NCBI RefSeq assembly: GCF_019420015.1
Contig: NZ_JAHZIA010000008.1
Span: forward strand, 144,459 to 208,458
Direction of reading: 5' to 3'
DNA length: 64,000 nt
Source of the DNA: Anaerofustis sp.
GTDB lineage: Bacteria; Bacillota; Clostridia; Eubacteriales; Anaerofustaceae
Part shown: one piece after another, positions 18,144 through 26,961 of the stretch
How positions within the stretch are numbered: the stretch's first letter is position 1
Layout of the letters: every line of letters begins with the position of its first letter
Position numbers and translations under genes: made by a program
The notes under the pieces: model-generated
What the model was told of the DNA's origin: nothing
What the model saw: the letters and a program-made list of their open reading frames with translations, nothing else
Database searches by the model: none

Positions 18144-18968
18144 ATGGATGATAAAGTATACATAGTTTCCACACCAATAGGAAACTTAGAAGATATGACT
18201 TTCAGAGCGGTTAAAGTTTTAAAAGAAGTCAATGTAATTCTTTGCGAAGATACAAGACATTCTATCAAACTTCTTAACCACTTTGAAATAAAAAACAAGT
18301 TAATAAGTTACCACAAATTTAATGAAAAGGAAAGAATAAATTATATTCTTTCCTTACTTAATGAAGATAAGAAAATTGCCCTTATTTCGGATGCTGGAAC
18401 ACCTTTAATTTCAGACCCGGGAAGCATACTTGTAAAAGAACTGATTGCGAACAATATAAAATTTACAGTCGTTCCTGGAGCAAATGCTCTTCTCCCTGCA
18501 TTGATATTATCGGGATTTAGTAGCGAAGAATTTTTATTCATAGGTTTTCTACCAAAAAAAAACAGTAAAAAAGAAGAAAAACTAAAAACGTTAAAAGATT
18601 TGGATAAAACTCTTATATTCTATTCTTCACCTTATGAATTAGAAGATTTGTTAACAGCAATCAATAATGTTTTGGGAAACAGAAAAGTTGCAATTTCAAA
18701 AGAAATAACAAAAATTCATGAAACAACATACAGAGGAACAGCAAAAGAACTGCTTGAAATGTTAAATGAAAGTGAAGTAAAAGGTGAATTTGTGGTAGTG
18801 GTGGAGGGAAACAAAGAAACAAAAGAACTCCTCACAATGGAAGAAATAAAACCTATATTTGACGAAGAAGTATCAAAAGGCAACAATCCGAAAGAAGCAA
18901 TAAAAAAACTTGCAAAAGAAAACAAAATAAACAAACGAGATTTATATAATTTTTTAATGAAAAAATAA
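18144..18968 (+). CDS. rsmI: 16S rRNA 2'-O-ribose C1402 methyltransferase RsmI
   Basis: A 274-residue tetrapyrrole-methylase-fold SAM enzyme. VSTPIGNLEDMTFRAVKVL at the N-terminus, CEDTRHSIKLL, SDAGTPLISDPG (about 84-95), VVPGANALLPAL and FYSSPYEL are all RsmI signatures. With RsmH it modifies C1402 in the ribosomal decoding centre. Two bases after purA, so very probably co-transcribed. The C-terminal extension AIKKLAKENKINKRDLYNFL is the usual RsmI helical tail. Confidence 0.96.
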   Translation: MDDKVYIVSTPIGNLEDMTFRAVKVLKEVNVILCEDTRHSIKLLNHFEIKNKLISYHKFNEKERINYILSLLNEDKKIALISDAGTPLISDPGSILVKELIANNIKFTVVPGANALLPALILSGFSSEEFLFIGFLPKKNSKKEEKLKTLKDLDKTLIFYSSPYELEDLLTAINNVLGNRKVAISKEITKIHETTYRGTAKELLEMLNESEVKGEFVVVVEGNKETKELLTMEEIKPIFDEEVSKGNNPKEAIKKLAKENKINKRDLYNFLMKK

Positions 18969-18988
18969 AAGCCCAAAAGGGCTTTTTT
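18966..18988 (+). terminator. Terminator of purA-rsmI
   Basis: Stem AAAGCCC / GGGCTTT with an AAAA loop and T-run, at the rsmI stop. Confidence 0.9.
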
Positions 18989-19014
18989 ACTTGAAACAAG
19001 GAGACTGTAACACA

Positions 19015-19962
19015 ATGAGAGAAAACAACAATATACTGAACAAACCTATCGTAATATGTTTGCTTGCCTGTATATGCTGTATATTATGGGGAAGTGCATT
19101 TCCGTCAATAAAAATAGGATATACATTATTCCATATAGCAGAAAATGATACGGCATCACAAATGCTTTTTGCCGGCTACAGATTTACTCTTGCCGGAATT
19201 CTCGCTTTAATTATCGGCTGTGTATTTTCTAAAAGAATTCTCATTCCAAAAAAATCCTCTTACAAATCAATATTAAAATTATCAATGGTGCAAACAGTAC
19301 TTCAATATGTATGCTTTTATGTAGGACTTGCCAATACCACAGGGACAAAAGCATCTATAATTGAAGCTTCAAACGTATTTTTAGCAATACTTATACCTGC
19401 TCTCATCTTAAAACACGAAAAACTGACATTACAAAAATTGACTGGGTGCATCATAGGATTTATCGGGGTGGTAATAATCAATTTAAGCGGAAATACAATT
19501 GATTTAAACATGAAATTCAGCGGTGAAGGACTTATATTTTTATCAGCCTTATTCTACGCAATTTCTTCCATACTGATTAAAGAATATTCAAAAAAAGAAT
19601 TACCAATCATACTAAGCGCTTATCAGTTTATGCTCGGAGGAATAATAATGGTAATTATAGGCTTTTTATCGGGAGGCAGAATAGAAGCGTATTCCTTAAA
19701 TGCGATATTGCTTCTTATCTATATGGCTTTTATTTCGGCAATAGCATATTCATTATGGGCAATACTTTTAAAATACAATCCGGTTGGGAAAGTAGCAATA
19801 TACGGTTTTCTAAATCCAATATGCGGAGTAATATTATCTGCTATATTGCTAAAAGAAGGAAGCGTATTTAACGTAATGGGAATAATATCATTAATAATGG
19901 TTTGTATAGGCATATATCTTGTAAACAAAGATAACCGATACCCTGCAAAAAGAAAAGAATAG
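19015..19962 (+). CDS. EamA/DMT-family transporter
   Basis: A 315-residue membrane protein with ten predicted helices in two EamA repeats. WGSAFPSIKIGY in the first helix, LANTTGTKASIIEASNVF, and in the second half YSLWAILLKYNPVGKVAIYGFLNP are typical of drug/metabolite exporters. ATG 19015 has AAGGAG 11 bases upstream; the in-frame TTG at 18991 lies in front of the ribosome binding site and is rejected. Substrate unknown. It stands alone between a terminator and the suf pair. Confidence 0.9.
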   Translation: MRENNNILNKPIVICLLACICCILWGSAFPSIKIGYTLFHIAENDTASQMLFAGYRFTLAGILALIIGCVFSKRILIPKKSSYKSILKLSMVQTVLQYVCFYVGLANTTGTKASIIEASNVFLAILIPALILKHEKLTLQKLTGCIIGFIGVVIINLSGNTIDLNMKFSGEGLIFLSALFYAISSILIKEYSKKELPIILSAYQFMLGGIIMVIIGFLSGGRIEAYSLNAILLLIYMAFISAIAYSLWAILLKYNPVGKVAIYGFLNPICGVILSAILLKEGSVFNVMGIISLIMVCIGIYLVNKDNRYPAKRKE

Positions 19963-20156
19963 TAATTTAGTAGGAAATATTCTTCCCTTATTTTATAATG
20001 TATGATATACTACTTACGAAAAGAACATAAAAAATCATATAGATTTTTCTATTATATAAAAGACTTTGTAAAGATAAAAACATACCATAAAACAATACTC
20101 TACAAAGTTAAAACAAAAAGAAAATATCAAATTATAGATAATAAAAGGAGAAAAAA

Positions 20157-20888
20157 ATGTTAAAGCTGGAACACGTAAAATGGAATACAGAAGACGGACA
20201 AAGTATCATAAAAGACATAGACCTTGAAATAGAAGATGGAAAATTAATAGTAGTTACAGGTCCAAACGGCGGAGGAAAAACAAGCCTTGCAAAGTTAATC
20301 GCAGGTATTAAAGAAGTAAGTGACGGAAAAATAATACTTGACGGTGAAGATATTACAAAAGCAGATATCACGACAAGGGCAAAAAAAGGCATTGCATATG
20401 CATTTCAACATCCTGTTAAATTTAAGGGTCTTACCGTAAGAGACATGCTTAAATTATCTGCGGGAAAAGAACTGGATGAAGGACAAGCCTGTGCCCTCTT
20501 AAGTAAAGTCGGACTTTGCGCAGAAGAATATATAAACAGAGAATTAAACGATTCCCTCTCAGGAGGAGAAAGTAAAAGAATAGAAATAGCAGGAGTACTT
20601 GCGAGAGACGCAAAACTTTTCATCTTTGACGAACCTGAAGCGGGAATCGACTTGTGGAGTTTCTCAAAACTTGTTGAAACATTTGAGATGTTAAGAAAAC
20701 ATACAAAAGAAACTTTGATGATTATATCTCATCAAGAAAGAATATTATCAATTGCAGATGAAATCATTGTTATATCCGATGGGAAAGTAAGAGCCAGAGG
20801 TACAAAAGAAGACATACTGCCTACGTTATTTAAAGAAGAAAGAGGTAATATGTGCCCCAAAGAAAAGGAGGTAGCAGACAATGAATAA
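20157..20888 (+). CDS. sufC: SufC-type ATPase of a minimal Fe-S assembly system
   Basis: A 243-residue soluble ABC ATPase. Walker A GPNGGGKTS is at about 35-43, the Q-loop segment AFQHPVKFKGLTVRD at about 82, LSGGESKRIEIA at about 134 and the SufC-type Walker B FDEPEAGIDLWSF at about 157. Those Walker B and Q-loop forms separate SufC from other ABC ATPases. It overlaps the SufB-like gene by 8 bases. No sufS, sufU, sufD or iscU is in the cluster, so this is a two-gene SufC-SufB type pair (the SMS minimal system), thought to be the ancestral Fe-S scaffold. Confidence 0.93.
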   Translation: MLKLEHVKWNTEDGQSIIKDIDLEIEDGKLIVVTGPNGGGKTSLAKLIAGIKEVSDGKIILDGEDITKADITTRAKKGIAYAFQHPVKFKGLTVRDMLKLSAGKELDEGQACALLSKVGLCAEEYINRELNDSLSGGESKRIEIAGVLARDAKLFIFDEPEAGIDLWSFSKLVETFEMLRKHTKETLMIISHQERILSIADEIIVISDGKVRARGTKEDILPTLFKEERGNMCPKEKEVADNE

Positions 20889-21798
20889 AACAACAGAAAA
20901 AATTCTTAAAACCGTTTCGGGATTCAAAGGTAAATTTGAAGGTGCTTATAATATCAGAGAAGACGGACAATGTGCAGGAAGACAATCAAGTAAAAATATA
21001 AAGATAGAATCAAAAGAAGACGGTCCTGGACTAATAATTCATATCAAACCAAACACTAAAAATGAAAAAGTATATATACCGGCATGTGTAACCCACGGAA
21101 ATATTGACGACCTTGTTTATAACGATTTTTATGTCGGAGAAAATGCAGATGTAACCATAGTTGCGGGATGCGGTGTTCATACAGATGACGGGCACGATGT
21201 AAGACACAACGGAATACATAGATTTTTCTTAGAAGAAAATTCTCATGTTCTATATGAAGAAAAACACATTGCTACAGGAAAAGGTAAAGGGAAGAAAAGA
21301 ATAGACCCGGTAACAGATGTACATCTAAAAAAAGGTTCAACACTCGAAATGGACACAATACAGTTAAGAGGAGTGGATAGCACAATACGTAAAACAAGCG
21401 GAATAGTAGAAGAAGGAGCAAAACTCCTTGTAAGAGAACGTATTATGACAGATAATGACGAAACAGCCAGAACTGACTTCGAAGTATTATTAAAAGGAGA
21501 AGATTCGGCGGCGGACCTTATATCAAGATCGGTAGCAAAAGGAAATTCTTACCAAGAATTCAATTCTACCATAAACGGCGAAGCTAAGTGCAAAGGTCAC
21601 TCGGAATGTGATGCCATACTTGTCGGAAACGGTAGGGTCGCAGCATCCCCTTCTCTTATTGCCGGCAATCTTGATGCAGAACTTATACATGAAGCAGCGA
21701 TAGGAAAAATCGCAGGAGAACAAATATTAAAATTACAAAGCTTGGGATTAACTCAAGAAGAAGCTGAAGAAAAAATTATTTCAGGATTTTTAAAATAA
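20881..21798 (+). CDS. SufB/SufD-family Fe-S scaffold protein
   Basis: A 305-residue SufB/D-family protein, shorter than canonical SufB (about 465). The beta-helix core and the C-terminal helical segment DAELIHEAAIGKIAGEQIL with LGLTQEEAEEKIISGFL are conserved. Cysteines appear in INGEAKCKGHSECDAILVGN (about 236-255), a region where SufB carries a functional Cys, and in the N-terminal GQCAGRQ. The lack of separate SufB and SufD genes implies a homodimeric scaffold with SufC. Overlaps sufC by 8 bases. Confidence 0.92.
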   Translation: MNKTTEKILKTVSGFKGKFEGAYNIREDGQCAGRQSSKNIKIESKEDGPGLIIHIKPNTKNEKVYIPACVTHGNIDDLVYNDFYVGENADVTIVAGCGVHTDDGHDVRHNGIHRFFLEENSHVLYEEKHIATGKGKGKKRIDPVTDVHLKKGSTLEMDTIQLRGVDSTIRKTSGIVEEGAKLLVRERIMTDNDETARTDFEVLLKGEDSAADLISRSVAKGNSYQEFNSTINGEAKCKGHSECDAILVGNGRVAASPSLIAGNLDAELIHEAAIGKIAGEQILKLQSLGLTQEEAEEKIISGFLK

Positions 21799-21821
21799 CA
21801 AATATCAAAGGAACAAATAAA

Positions 21822-22457
21822 ATGATTAAAGTAAGAAATGAAAAAGAAAGTGATTATAAAACAGTCGAAGAAATTACTCGTAAAGCTTTCTATAATTTAT
21901 ACATTCCCGGATGTGTAGAACATTATTTGGTTCATATTATGCGTTCACACAAAGATTTCATACCAGAGTTGGATTTTGTTATAGAAAAAGATGGGCAAGT
22001 AATAGGAAACGTAATGTATACAAAGGCAAAGCTTACCAACGAAAATAACGAAGAAAAAGAAATACTTACTTTCGGACCCGTTTCAATATTACCCAAATAC
22101 CAAAGAATGGGGTATGGGAAGATATTATTGGAGCATTCTTTTAAAGAAGCAAAAGAACTCGGATACGATACCATAGTAATATTTGGCAACCCGGGAAACT
22201 ATGTAAGTAGAGGCTTCAAGAGCTGTAAAAAATATAACGTATGCTTAGAAAATGGGAGGTTCCCTTCGGCAATGCTTGTAAAAGAATTAAATAAAGATGT
22301 ACTAAGCGGACAAAAATGGATTTATAAAGACAGTCCGGTTATGAATATCAAAGAGGAAGATGCAGAAAAATTCGATATGAACTTTGAAAAAATAGAAAAA
22401 GAATATCGTACAAGCCAAGAAGAATTTTACATACATTCACAATCCTTTATAGAGTAG
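21822..22457 (+). CDS. GNAT-family N-acetyltransferase
   Basis: A 211-residue GNAT protein of the YhbS type. The acetyl-CoA binding segment is YQRMGYGKILLEHSF (about 90-104), preceded by FGPVSILP and followed by IVIFGNPGNYVSRGFKSC. The C-terminal 60 residues are an extra helical region. Substrate not predictable. 23 bases after the SufB-like gene with an AAAGGAAC ribosome binding site, so it may be transcribed with the suf pair. A strong terminator follows. Confidence 0.85.
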   Translation: MIKVRNEKESDYKTVEEITRKAFYNLYIPGCVEHYLVHIMRSHKDFIPELDFVIEKDGQVIGNVMYTKAKLTNENNEEKEILTFGPVSILPKYQRMGYGKILLEHSFKEAKELGYDTIVIFGNPGNYVSRGFKSCKKYNVCLENGRFPSAMLVKELNKDVLSGQKWIYKDSPVMNIKEEDAEKFDMNFEKIEKEYRTSQEEFYIHSQSFIE

Positions 22458-22473
22458 ATAATAAATATAATCT

Positions 22474-22509
22474 AAAAAGACACCATACATACACTTAAGG
22501 TGTCTTTTT
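22474..22509 (+). terminator. Terminator after GNAT gene
   Basis: Stem AAAAAGACACC / GGTGTCTTTTT with a 14-base loop, ending in T-run. Confidence 0.88.
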
Positions 22510-22770
22510 AAATAACTGTAGATATAATACAAATAAATTGTTAATATATAGAAAAAATTTGTAAAGCAACAAATATCATAAATATATATTCCATACATTT
22601 TAAATAAGCAATTTCATAACTATTTCCTTTTGTATGAAAATATAACAAATTATATTTAATATATACCTTATACATTATATTTCCTCATTATTTTCTTATA
22701 AGCTTAATTATTAAATTTTTATAAATGAAATATAACTATCATATTTTAATTATAAATACTCATAAAACAA
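22510..22770. other. AT-rich gap without genes
   Basis: About 260 bases of very AT-rich sequence between a plus-strand terminator and the minus-strand terminator of the surface-protein gene. I see no ORF with a ribosome binding site and no hairpin of note. Confidence 0.5.
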
Positions 22771-22816
22771 AAAAAGAAAGGTAATCAAAGTCTTACTTAA
22801 GATCAACTACCTTTCA
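22771..22816 (-). terminator. Terminator of surface-protein gene
   Basis: Outer stem GAAAGGTA / TACCTTTC (22776-22783 with 22808-22815) enclosing an inner stem TCTTA / TAAGA; on the minus strand it is followed by TTTTTTTG. It lies 170 bases after the surface gene, which has no closer terminator. Confidence 0.65.
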
Positions 22817-22985
22817 TATTTTTAACCAAATTTTATATTTGTAAAATAAACACTTCTTATATAACACTGTTCGTATATTATAAAAAAATATTCGTTTATA
22901 TACCCATTATAAAACAGATAACAATTATAACCCTTAACACTCACAAACAAAACACTATATATACAATAACAATATGAAAAAATCT

Positions 22986-25688
22986 TTATTTTTTGATATT
23001 TTCTTTTTTATTCCATACAGTTAAAATAACAATACCGGCTATGCTCATAACAAATAATAATGTATATAATCTAATGTAATTATGATCACCCGTTTTTATT
23101 ATTTCTGTATTTGAGGATTTGTCACTACCATGGTTATTGGGTTTATTAGGAACACTGGATGTATCTTCTCCTTTAACAGTCACTTTAATTGTTTTTGTCT
23201 CGGACGCCCCTTGACTATCTGTTACTTTATATACAACTTCGTAAACTCCGGCTTTATCAGTGTTTACTTCGTTTTTCAAGATTTCGATTTCTTTTGTAAG
23301 ATCTCCATCTTCTGCATCTTCTGCACTCACACCTTCATATGGATTAAACTTATCTCCAACAAACAAGGTCTTATCTTCTGCATGAATTACAGGTAAACGA
23401 TTTGCAACATATGTCAAAATATTTTTATTTTCTATACTCTGCCCGATATGCAACGAGGACGACATATAGGAACTTACAATAAAATGATTATTTTCATCTG
23501 CATATTCCGCACCCTTTTCACCACCAGCGACATCCAAAAAAACAACTAACGGAGTTCCTTTATCAGATGGAAGCTGTTCTACCTCTTGCTCCATACTTTC
23601 AATGGATACCGGATGTTCTTTATCTATCCCGGTATATGAATTTGACATGGTAATAACTCCTACACCATTTTTATCAGCTTCTAAACCTACCGTATTGCTT
23701 TTATCTATCATTACTTGATCATAAAGCTTTACTGTAGCAACTGAAGTAATACAAATACCTTCGCCAAGATAGCTTTTCCATTCTGTTCTATTATTGTTAC
23801 AAATATTATTTTTAATAACCGTTCGACCCCGTATCTCTGTCAAACCTTGATTTGCATATATTCCACCGCCAGAACCGCTTGCTTGATTATTTTTAATGAT
23901 ACAGTCTTTAATGTTAAGAGTATCTTCTCCATTCATCATGATTGCACCACCATATCCAATATTCCATTGATAATCTGACTCAGGAGAAACACGATTATTA
24001 TCAAATGTAACATTTTCTACTGTAACAGTTCCAGATCCTTCGACTCTTAATGCACCGCCATATACATTTTGATTATGTTTCCCACCTTGATTATTTGAAA
24101 TACTTCCACTATTAATGGTAACATCACTATCTTCTGTCCAAATACCGGCTCCTCCTTGCGCATTGTTTCCACAAGCAGTGTTATTATCAATAATAATATT
24201 ATTTAAATTTACCGTACATTGTTCTACATAAATACCACCGCCGCTGCTTTGTACAGAATTATATGAAGTACCAAAATCAGTTGTTCCGTTGTTTGAAATA
24301 CTTATTTTTTCAGTTTCTTTTCCTACAATTTTGACATCGGCATATTTTGCATAGATACCACCTCCATTACAACCATATTTCCCTAAGTTTGTAATGTTGT
24401 TATAGTCAATTTTACCACCTGTCATATCCAAATAAGCTTTTGTGTTTTTTGAGCCATAAACATATACTCCAGCTCCAACCATACCGTTATTATTTTTGAT
24501 TGTACCGCCTTTCATATTAAATGAACTGTTTCCTCCGCAAACAAAAACCCCTGAACCGTAATGCACATTATTTTTAGGATTATCAATAATTCCGTTATCA
24601 TGAATACTTCCATCATTCATAGTAAAAGAGGCTCCATCATGAACTTGAACCGCCGCTCCGGCGACTCCGTTTGATCCTATATTATAGTTTCCGGTGATTT
24701 CTCCCCCATCCATAATAAGATTGGCACTTGCTCCATCAAGAACAACAGCAGCATTTCTACTATCTGACATAGATGTTGTATCATATATAGTCCATCCCGA
24801 TACGGATGATTTATTTGATATATACATATTACCTTTACAATATATTAAACCCTTTACCCCATATTGACCATTAAAAAAACCATCTGAAGTATTGGCTTTC
24901 AAAATTCCATCTAATGAAAAAGTCCCTTTTTCGCTAACTTCAACAAAATTTGCATGTGCCAATGTACCTTTTCCTTGCTCATAATTTTTAGCTTCGATTA
25001 TATAATTTCCCTGCAATATTAATTGAGAATTATCACCAACATAAAACTCACCTACATCTGATTTTGATGGACGAAGAAATGTTACATCTGTTCCTACTAA
25101 AGTAATTTTTACGCCACTCGGAATCTCAATTCTACTATCTGTTGAACTTTTCTCAATTTTTCCGCTGATTAAAACAGTTTCATTGGTAGATGCACTTTCA
25201 ATAACTGTTTTTAACTCATTCCAAGAATTAGCCTCAATTGTTTTTTTTGAAGATATATTAGCCTTATTCTTTACATGCAAGGAAGATTTCTGGTTACTTT
25301 CCTTTACAGTTACAGTTTCTTCTCCTGAAATCTTTTCATTTATTTCAGATACTTCCACAGATATTGCTTCGTCCTGTTCTATACCGTCCATAGAATAGTT
25401 TACCTTAAAATCATATATGCCATTTTCAAATACAGTATAAGTAACATTCAATAAATCTTCTGTTTTCTCTGTACCGTCCGGCAATGTTATTTTTTCCAAT
25501 TTTACCTTTTCAGTTTCTGTAAATTTTAAAGAAATCATTGATTCTGATTTATTTTCACTGATTTCTTGTATAACTTCATACTGTAAAGAAGACGCTTTTT
25601 CATCTTTGGCTAATGCATTTTGAGGTATCAAACTTAATACCATAGCAGATACAAGCAAACATACCATTAACCTCTTAATTAAGTTCAT
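22986..25688 (-). CDS. Beta-helix surface protein with sortase-like sorting signal
   Basis: A 900-residue secreted protein. Residues 1-27 are a signal peptide ending in NALA. Residues about 150-650 are a right-handed parallel beta-helix of the polymorphic type, with repeated forms such as GGGIYA, NNNTACGNNAQGGAGIW and GGAIMMNG. Residues about 755-825 form an Ig-like DUF5011-type domain (AEDAEDGDLTKEI, GVYEVVYKVTDSQG). The C-terminus has a Pro/Ser/Asn linker, then KTGD (about 866), a hydrophobic helix and a lysine-rich tail, a sorting signal deviating from LPXTG. RBS is AAGGAGG. Probable adhesin; it faces a recombinase and inverted repeats that may switch its expression. Confidence 0.88.
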   Translation of the reverse strand: MNLIKRLMVCLLVSAMVLSLIPQNALAKDEKASSLQYEVIQEISENKSESMISLKFTETEKVKLEKITLPDGTEKTEDLLNVTYTVFENGIYDFKVNYSMDGIEQDEAISVEVSEINEKISGEETVTVKESNQKSSLHVKNKANISSKKTIEANSWNELKTVIESASTNETVLISGKIEKSSTDSRIEIPSGVKITLVGTDVTFLRPSKSDVGEFYVGDNSQLILQGNYIIEAKNYEQGKGTLAHANFVEVSEKGTFSLDGILKANTSDGFFNGQYGVKGLIYCKGNMYISNKSSVSGWTIYDTTSMSDSRNAAVVLDGASANLIMDGGEITGNYNIGSNGVAGAAVQVHDGASFTMNDGSIHDNGIIDNPKNNVHYGSGVFVCGGNSSFNMKGGTIKNNNGMVGAGVYVYGSKNTKAYLDMTGGKIDYNNITNLGKYGCNGGGIYAKYADVKIVGKETEKISISNNGTTDFGTSYNSVQSSGGGIYVEQCTVNLNNIIIDNNTACGNNAQGGAGIWTEDSDVTINSGSISNNQGGKHNQNVYGGALRVEGSGTVTVENVTFDNNRVSPESDYQWNIGYGGAIMMNGEDTLNIKDCIIKNNQASGSGGGIYANQGLTEIRGRTVIKNNICNNNRTEWKSYLGEGICITSVATVKLYDQVMIDKSNTVGLEADKNGVGVITMSNSYTGIDKEHPVSIESMEQEVEQLPSDKGTPLVVFLDVAGGEKGAEYADENNHFIVSSYMSSSLHIGQSIENKNILTYVANRLPVIHAEDKTLFVGDKFNPYEGVSAEDAEDGDLTKEIEILKNEVNTDKAGVYEVVYKVTDSQGASETKTIKVTVKGEDTSSVPNKPNNHGSDKSSNTEIIKTGDHNYIRLYTLLFVMSIAGIVILTVWNKKENIKK

Positions 25689-25754
25689 GTTTATATTTCC
25701 TCCTTATTAATTTTTACACACTGTATATTAAGAGATAAACAAAATGGTAAAAAA

Positions 25755-25774
25755 AGCAGACATTTTTTACCAGT
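25755..25774 (-). repeat. Left copy of 20-bp inverted repeat
   Basis: Reverse complement matches the copy at 25877-25896 at 19 of 20 positions; the shared core is TGGTAAAAAATGTCT. It lies 66 bases upstream of the surface-protein start. Confidence 0.9.
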
Positions 25775-25876
25775 AAATCAAAAAATATTTTATTGAAAAA
25801 TTTATATAATTTAGTATGTTTTTTTAATTTTCAATAATAAATATATAATATTCTTATATTATATAATTTTATCACT
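25775..25876. promoter_or_regulatory. Candidate invertible promoter segment
   Basis: The 102 bases between the two inverted repeats are almost all A and T. The best promoter match is TTGAAA at 25793-25798, 16 bases, TATGTT at 25815-25820, reading on the plus strand, which is away from the surface gene. In the reversed orientation it would read toward the gene. The minus strand has TTGAAA too, but no -10 box at 16-18 bases. AT richness makes both matches weak. Confidence 0.45.
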
Positions 25877-25896
25877 ACTGGTAAAAAATGTCTACT
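25877..25896 (+). repeat. Right copy of 20-bp inverted repeat
   Basis: Pairs with the inverted copy at 25755-25774 (19/20). It sits 48 bases from the recombinase stop codon. Confidence 0.9.
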
Positions 25897-25908
25897 TTAT
25901 ATGACAAC

Positions 25909-25921
25909 AAATGTCTACTTT
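25909..25921 (+). repeat. Third, partial repeat copy
   Basis: AAATGTCTACTTT repeats exactly 25886-25898 in direct orientation, 23 bases apart. It may be an accessory recombinase-binding site. Confidence 0.75.
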
Positions 25922-25944
25922 TAATTACATAAAATACTGTTTTC

Positions 25945-26547
25945 TTAATGATTTTCTTCATGTTTTTTTATCCAATTAGAAAAAGTATTATGGTTTGTAT
26001 GTAACATCATCGCTCCTTTACGTTTACTTATTTTATTTTCTTTCCATAATTTATAGATTTCTTTAAATTCTTTTGGAATTGGAATGGGTGGTCGTCCGAG
26101 GCGTACGCCTCTTTCCTTTGCAATCCGTATTCCCTCTGCTTGCCGTTTTTTTATATTTTCCCGTTCTACCTGAGCCACATATGATAGTATTTGCAATATA
26201 AGGTCTGCAATAAAGAGCCCCATCAAATCTTTTCCGTTTCTTGTATCTAATAAGGGCATATCTATCACACAAATATCAACTTTTTTTTCTTTTGTCAATA
26301 TTTTCCATTGTTCCTGTATTTCAATGTAATTCCTACCTAGACGATCAATACTAAGTATATATAATAAATCACCTTGTTTTAAATTTCTTACGAGTTTTTT
26401 GTATTGAGGACGTTCAAAATTTTTCCCAGACTGTTTATCTACATAAATATTTTTACAAAGTACATTCTTTTGTTTTAATGCAACAATTTGACGTTGCTCG
26501 TTTTGATCTATACTTGAAACCCGTACATAACCATAAATATTTGCCAT
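25945..26547 (-). CDS. Serine recombinase (resolvase/invertase family)
   Basis: A 200-residue small serine recombinase. The nucleophile region is YGYVRVSSIDQNEQRQ with Ser about residue 11; IDRLGRNYIE near 67-76 carries catalytic arginines, and ERENIKKRQAEGIRIAKERG (about 128) is the long E-helix. The C-terminal helix-turn-helix is KISKRKGAMMLHTNHNTFSNWI. Length matches DNA invertases and Tn3-type resolvases. No transposase is adjacent. It lies on the same strand as, and upstream of, the surface gene, with the inverted repeats between them. RBS about 8 bases upstream: GGGAGAG. Confidence 0.93.
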   Translation of the reverse strand: MANIYGYVRVSSIDQNEQRQIVALKQKNVLCKNIYVDKQSGKNFERPQYKKLVRNLKQGDLLYILSIDRLGRNYIEIQEQWKILTKEKKVDICVIDMPLLDTRNGKDLMGLFIADLILQILSYVAQVERENIKKRQAEGIRIAKERGVRLGRPPIPIPKEFKEIYKLWKENKISKRKGAMMLHTNHNTFSNWIKKHEENH

Positions 26548-26961
26548 TTTTTATCATCTCTCCCTTTATATTTATATATAAAATTATCATAAATAAAAAG
26601 CATTTTACCATATAAGTAAAATGCTTTAATTAATATAACTTTTTTATATACTTCAACTTTGTTAATTTCTACCAAAATCCATCTAAATAGCCTATTTATT
26701 TTTCTAAGTTTAACATATCCTATTATTAATAAATTATAATATACAAACCCCAATCAATCTTATTCTTATAAAATAAAAGATATTATTTAACAAAGCAAAT
26801 ATCACCCCAATAACCCCCAAAACAACACTTATCAACTCCCATAAAATCAAATAACTTATTTTATCCATTATACATATTTTGTATAAGTAGTTCATAATCT
26901 TTTTATTTCAATCAATATCAATAACTCAAATAAGTAAAATAAAACTTTTTTATCATAATAC
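26548..26961. other. Gap between recombinase and uvrC
   Basis: About 410 AT-rich bases. A perfect 12-bp stem AAAGCATTTTAC / GTAAAATGCTTT (26597-26608 with 26616-26627, 7-base loop) lies 50 bases upstream of the recombinase and is followed by T-rich sequence on the minus strand, so it could end a transcript from uvrC or attenuate the recombinase. A 53-codon hydrophobic reading frame at 26734-26895 has no ribosome binding site. Confidence 0.45.
26597..26627 (-). terminator. Hairpin upstream of recombinase
   Basis: Perfect 12-bp stem with 7-base loop; TTTTTATTT follows on the minus strand. It would stop read-through from uvrC into the recombinase. Confidence 0.6.

Noticed and set aside
26508..26753. 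81-residue reading frame overlapping the recombinase start
   Set aside because: Overlaps the recombinase and the strong hairpin at 26597-26627, with no ribosome binding site.
26734..26895. 53-codon hydrophobic reading frame on the minus strand between uvrC and the recombinase
   Set aside because: No ribosome binding site before either possible ATG, unusual GGG/GTG codon use, and no sign of conservation; likely chance in AT-rich DNA.
25741..26960. Insertion sequence or transposon containing the recombinase
   Set aside because: No transposase, no terminal repeats bracketing the recombinase and no target duplication; the inverted repeats lie on one side only.
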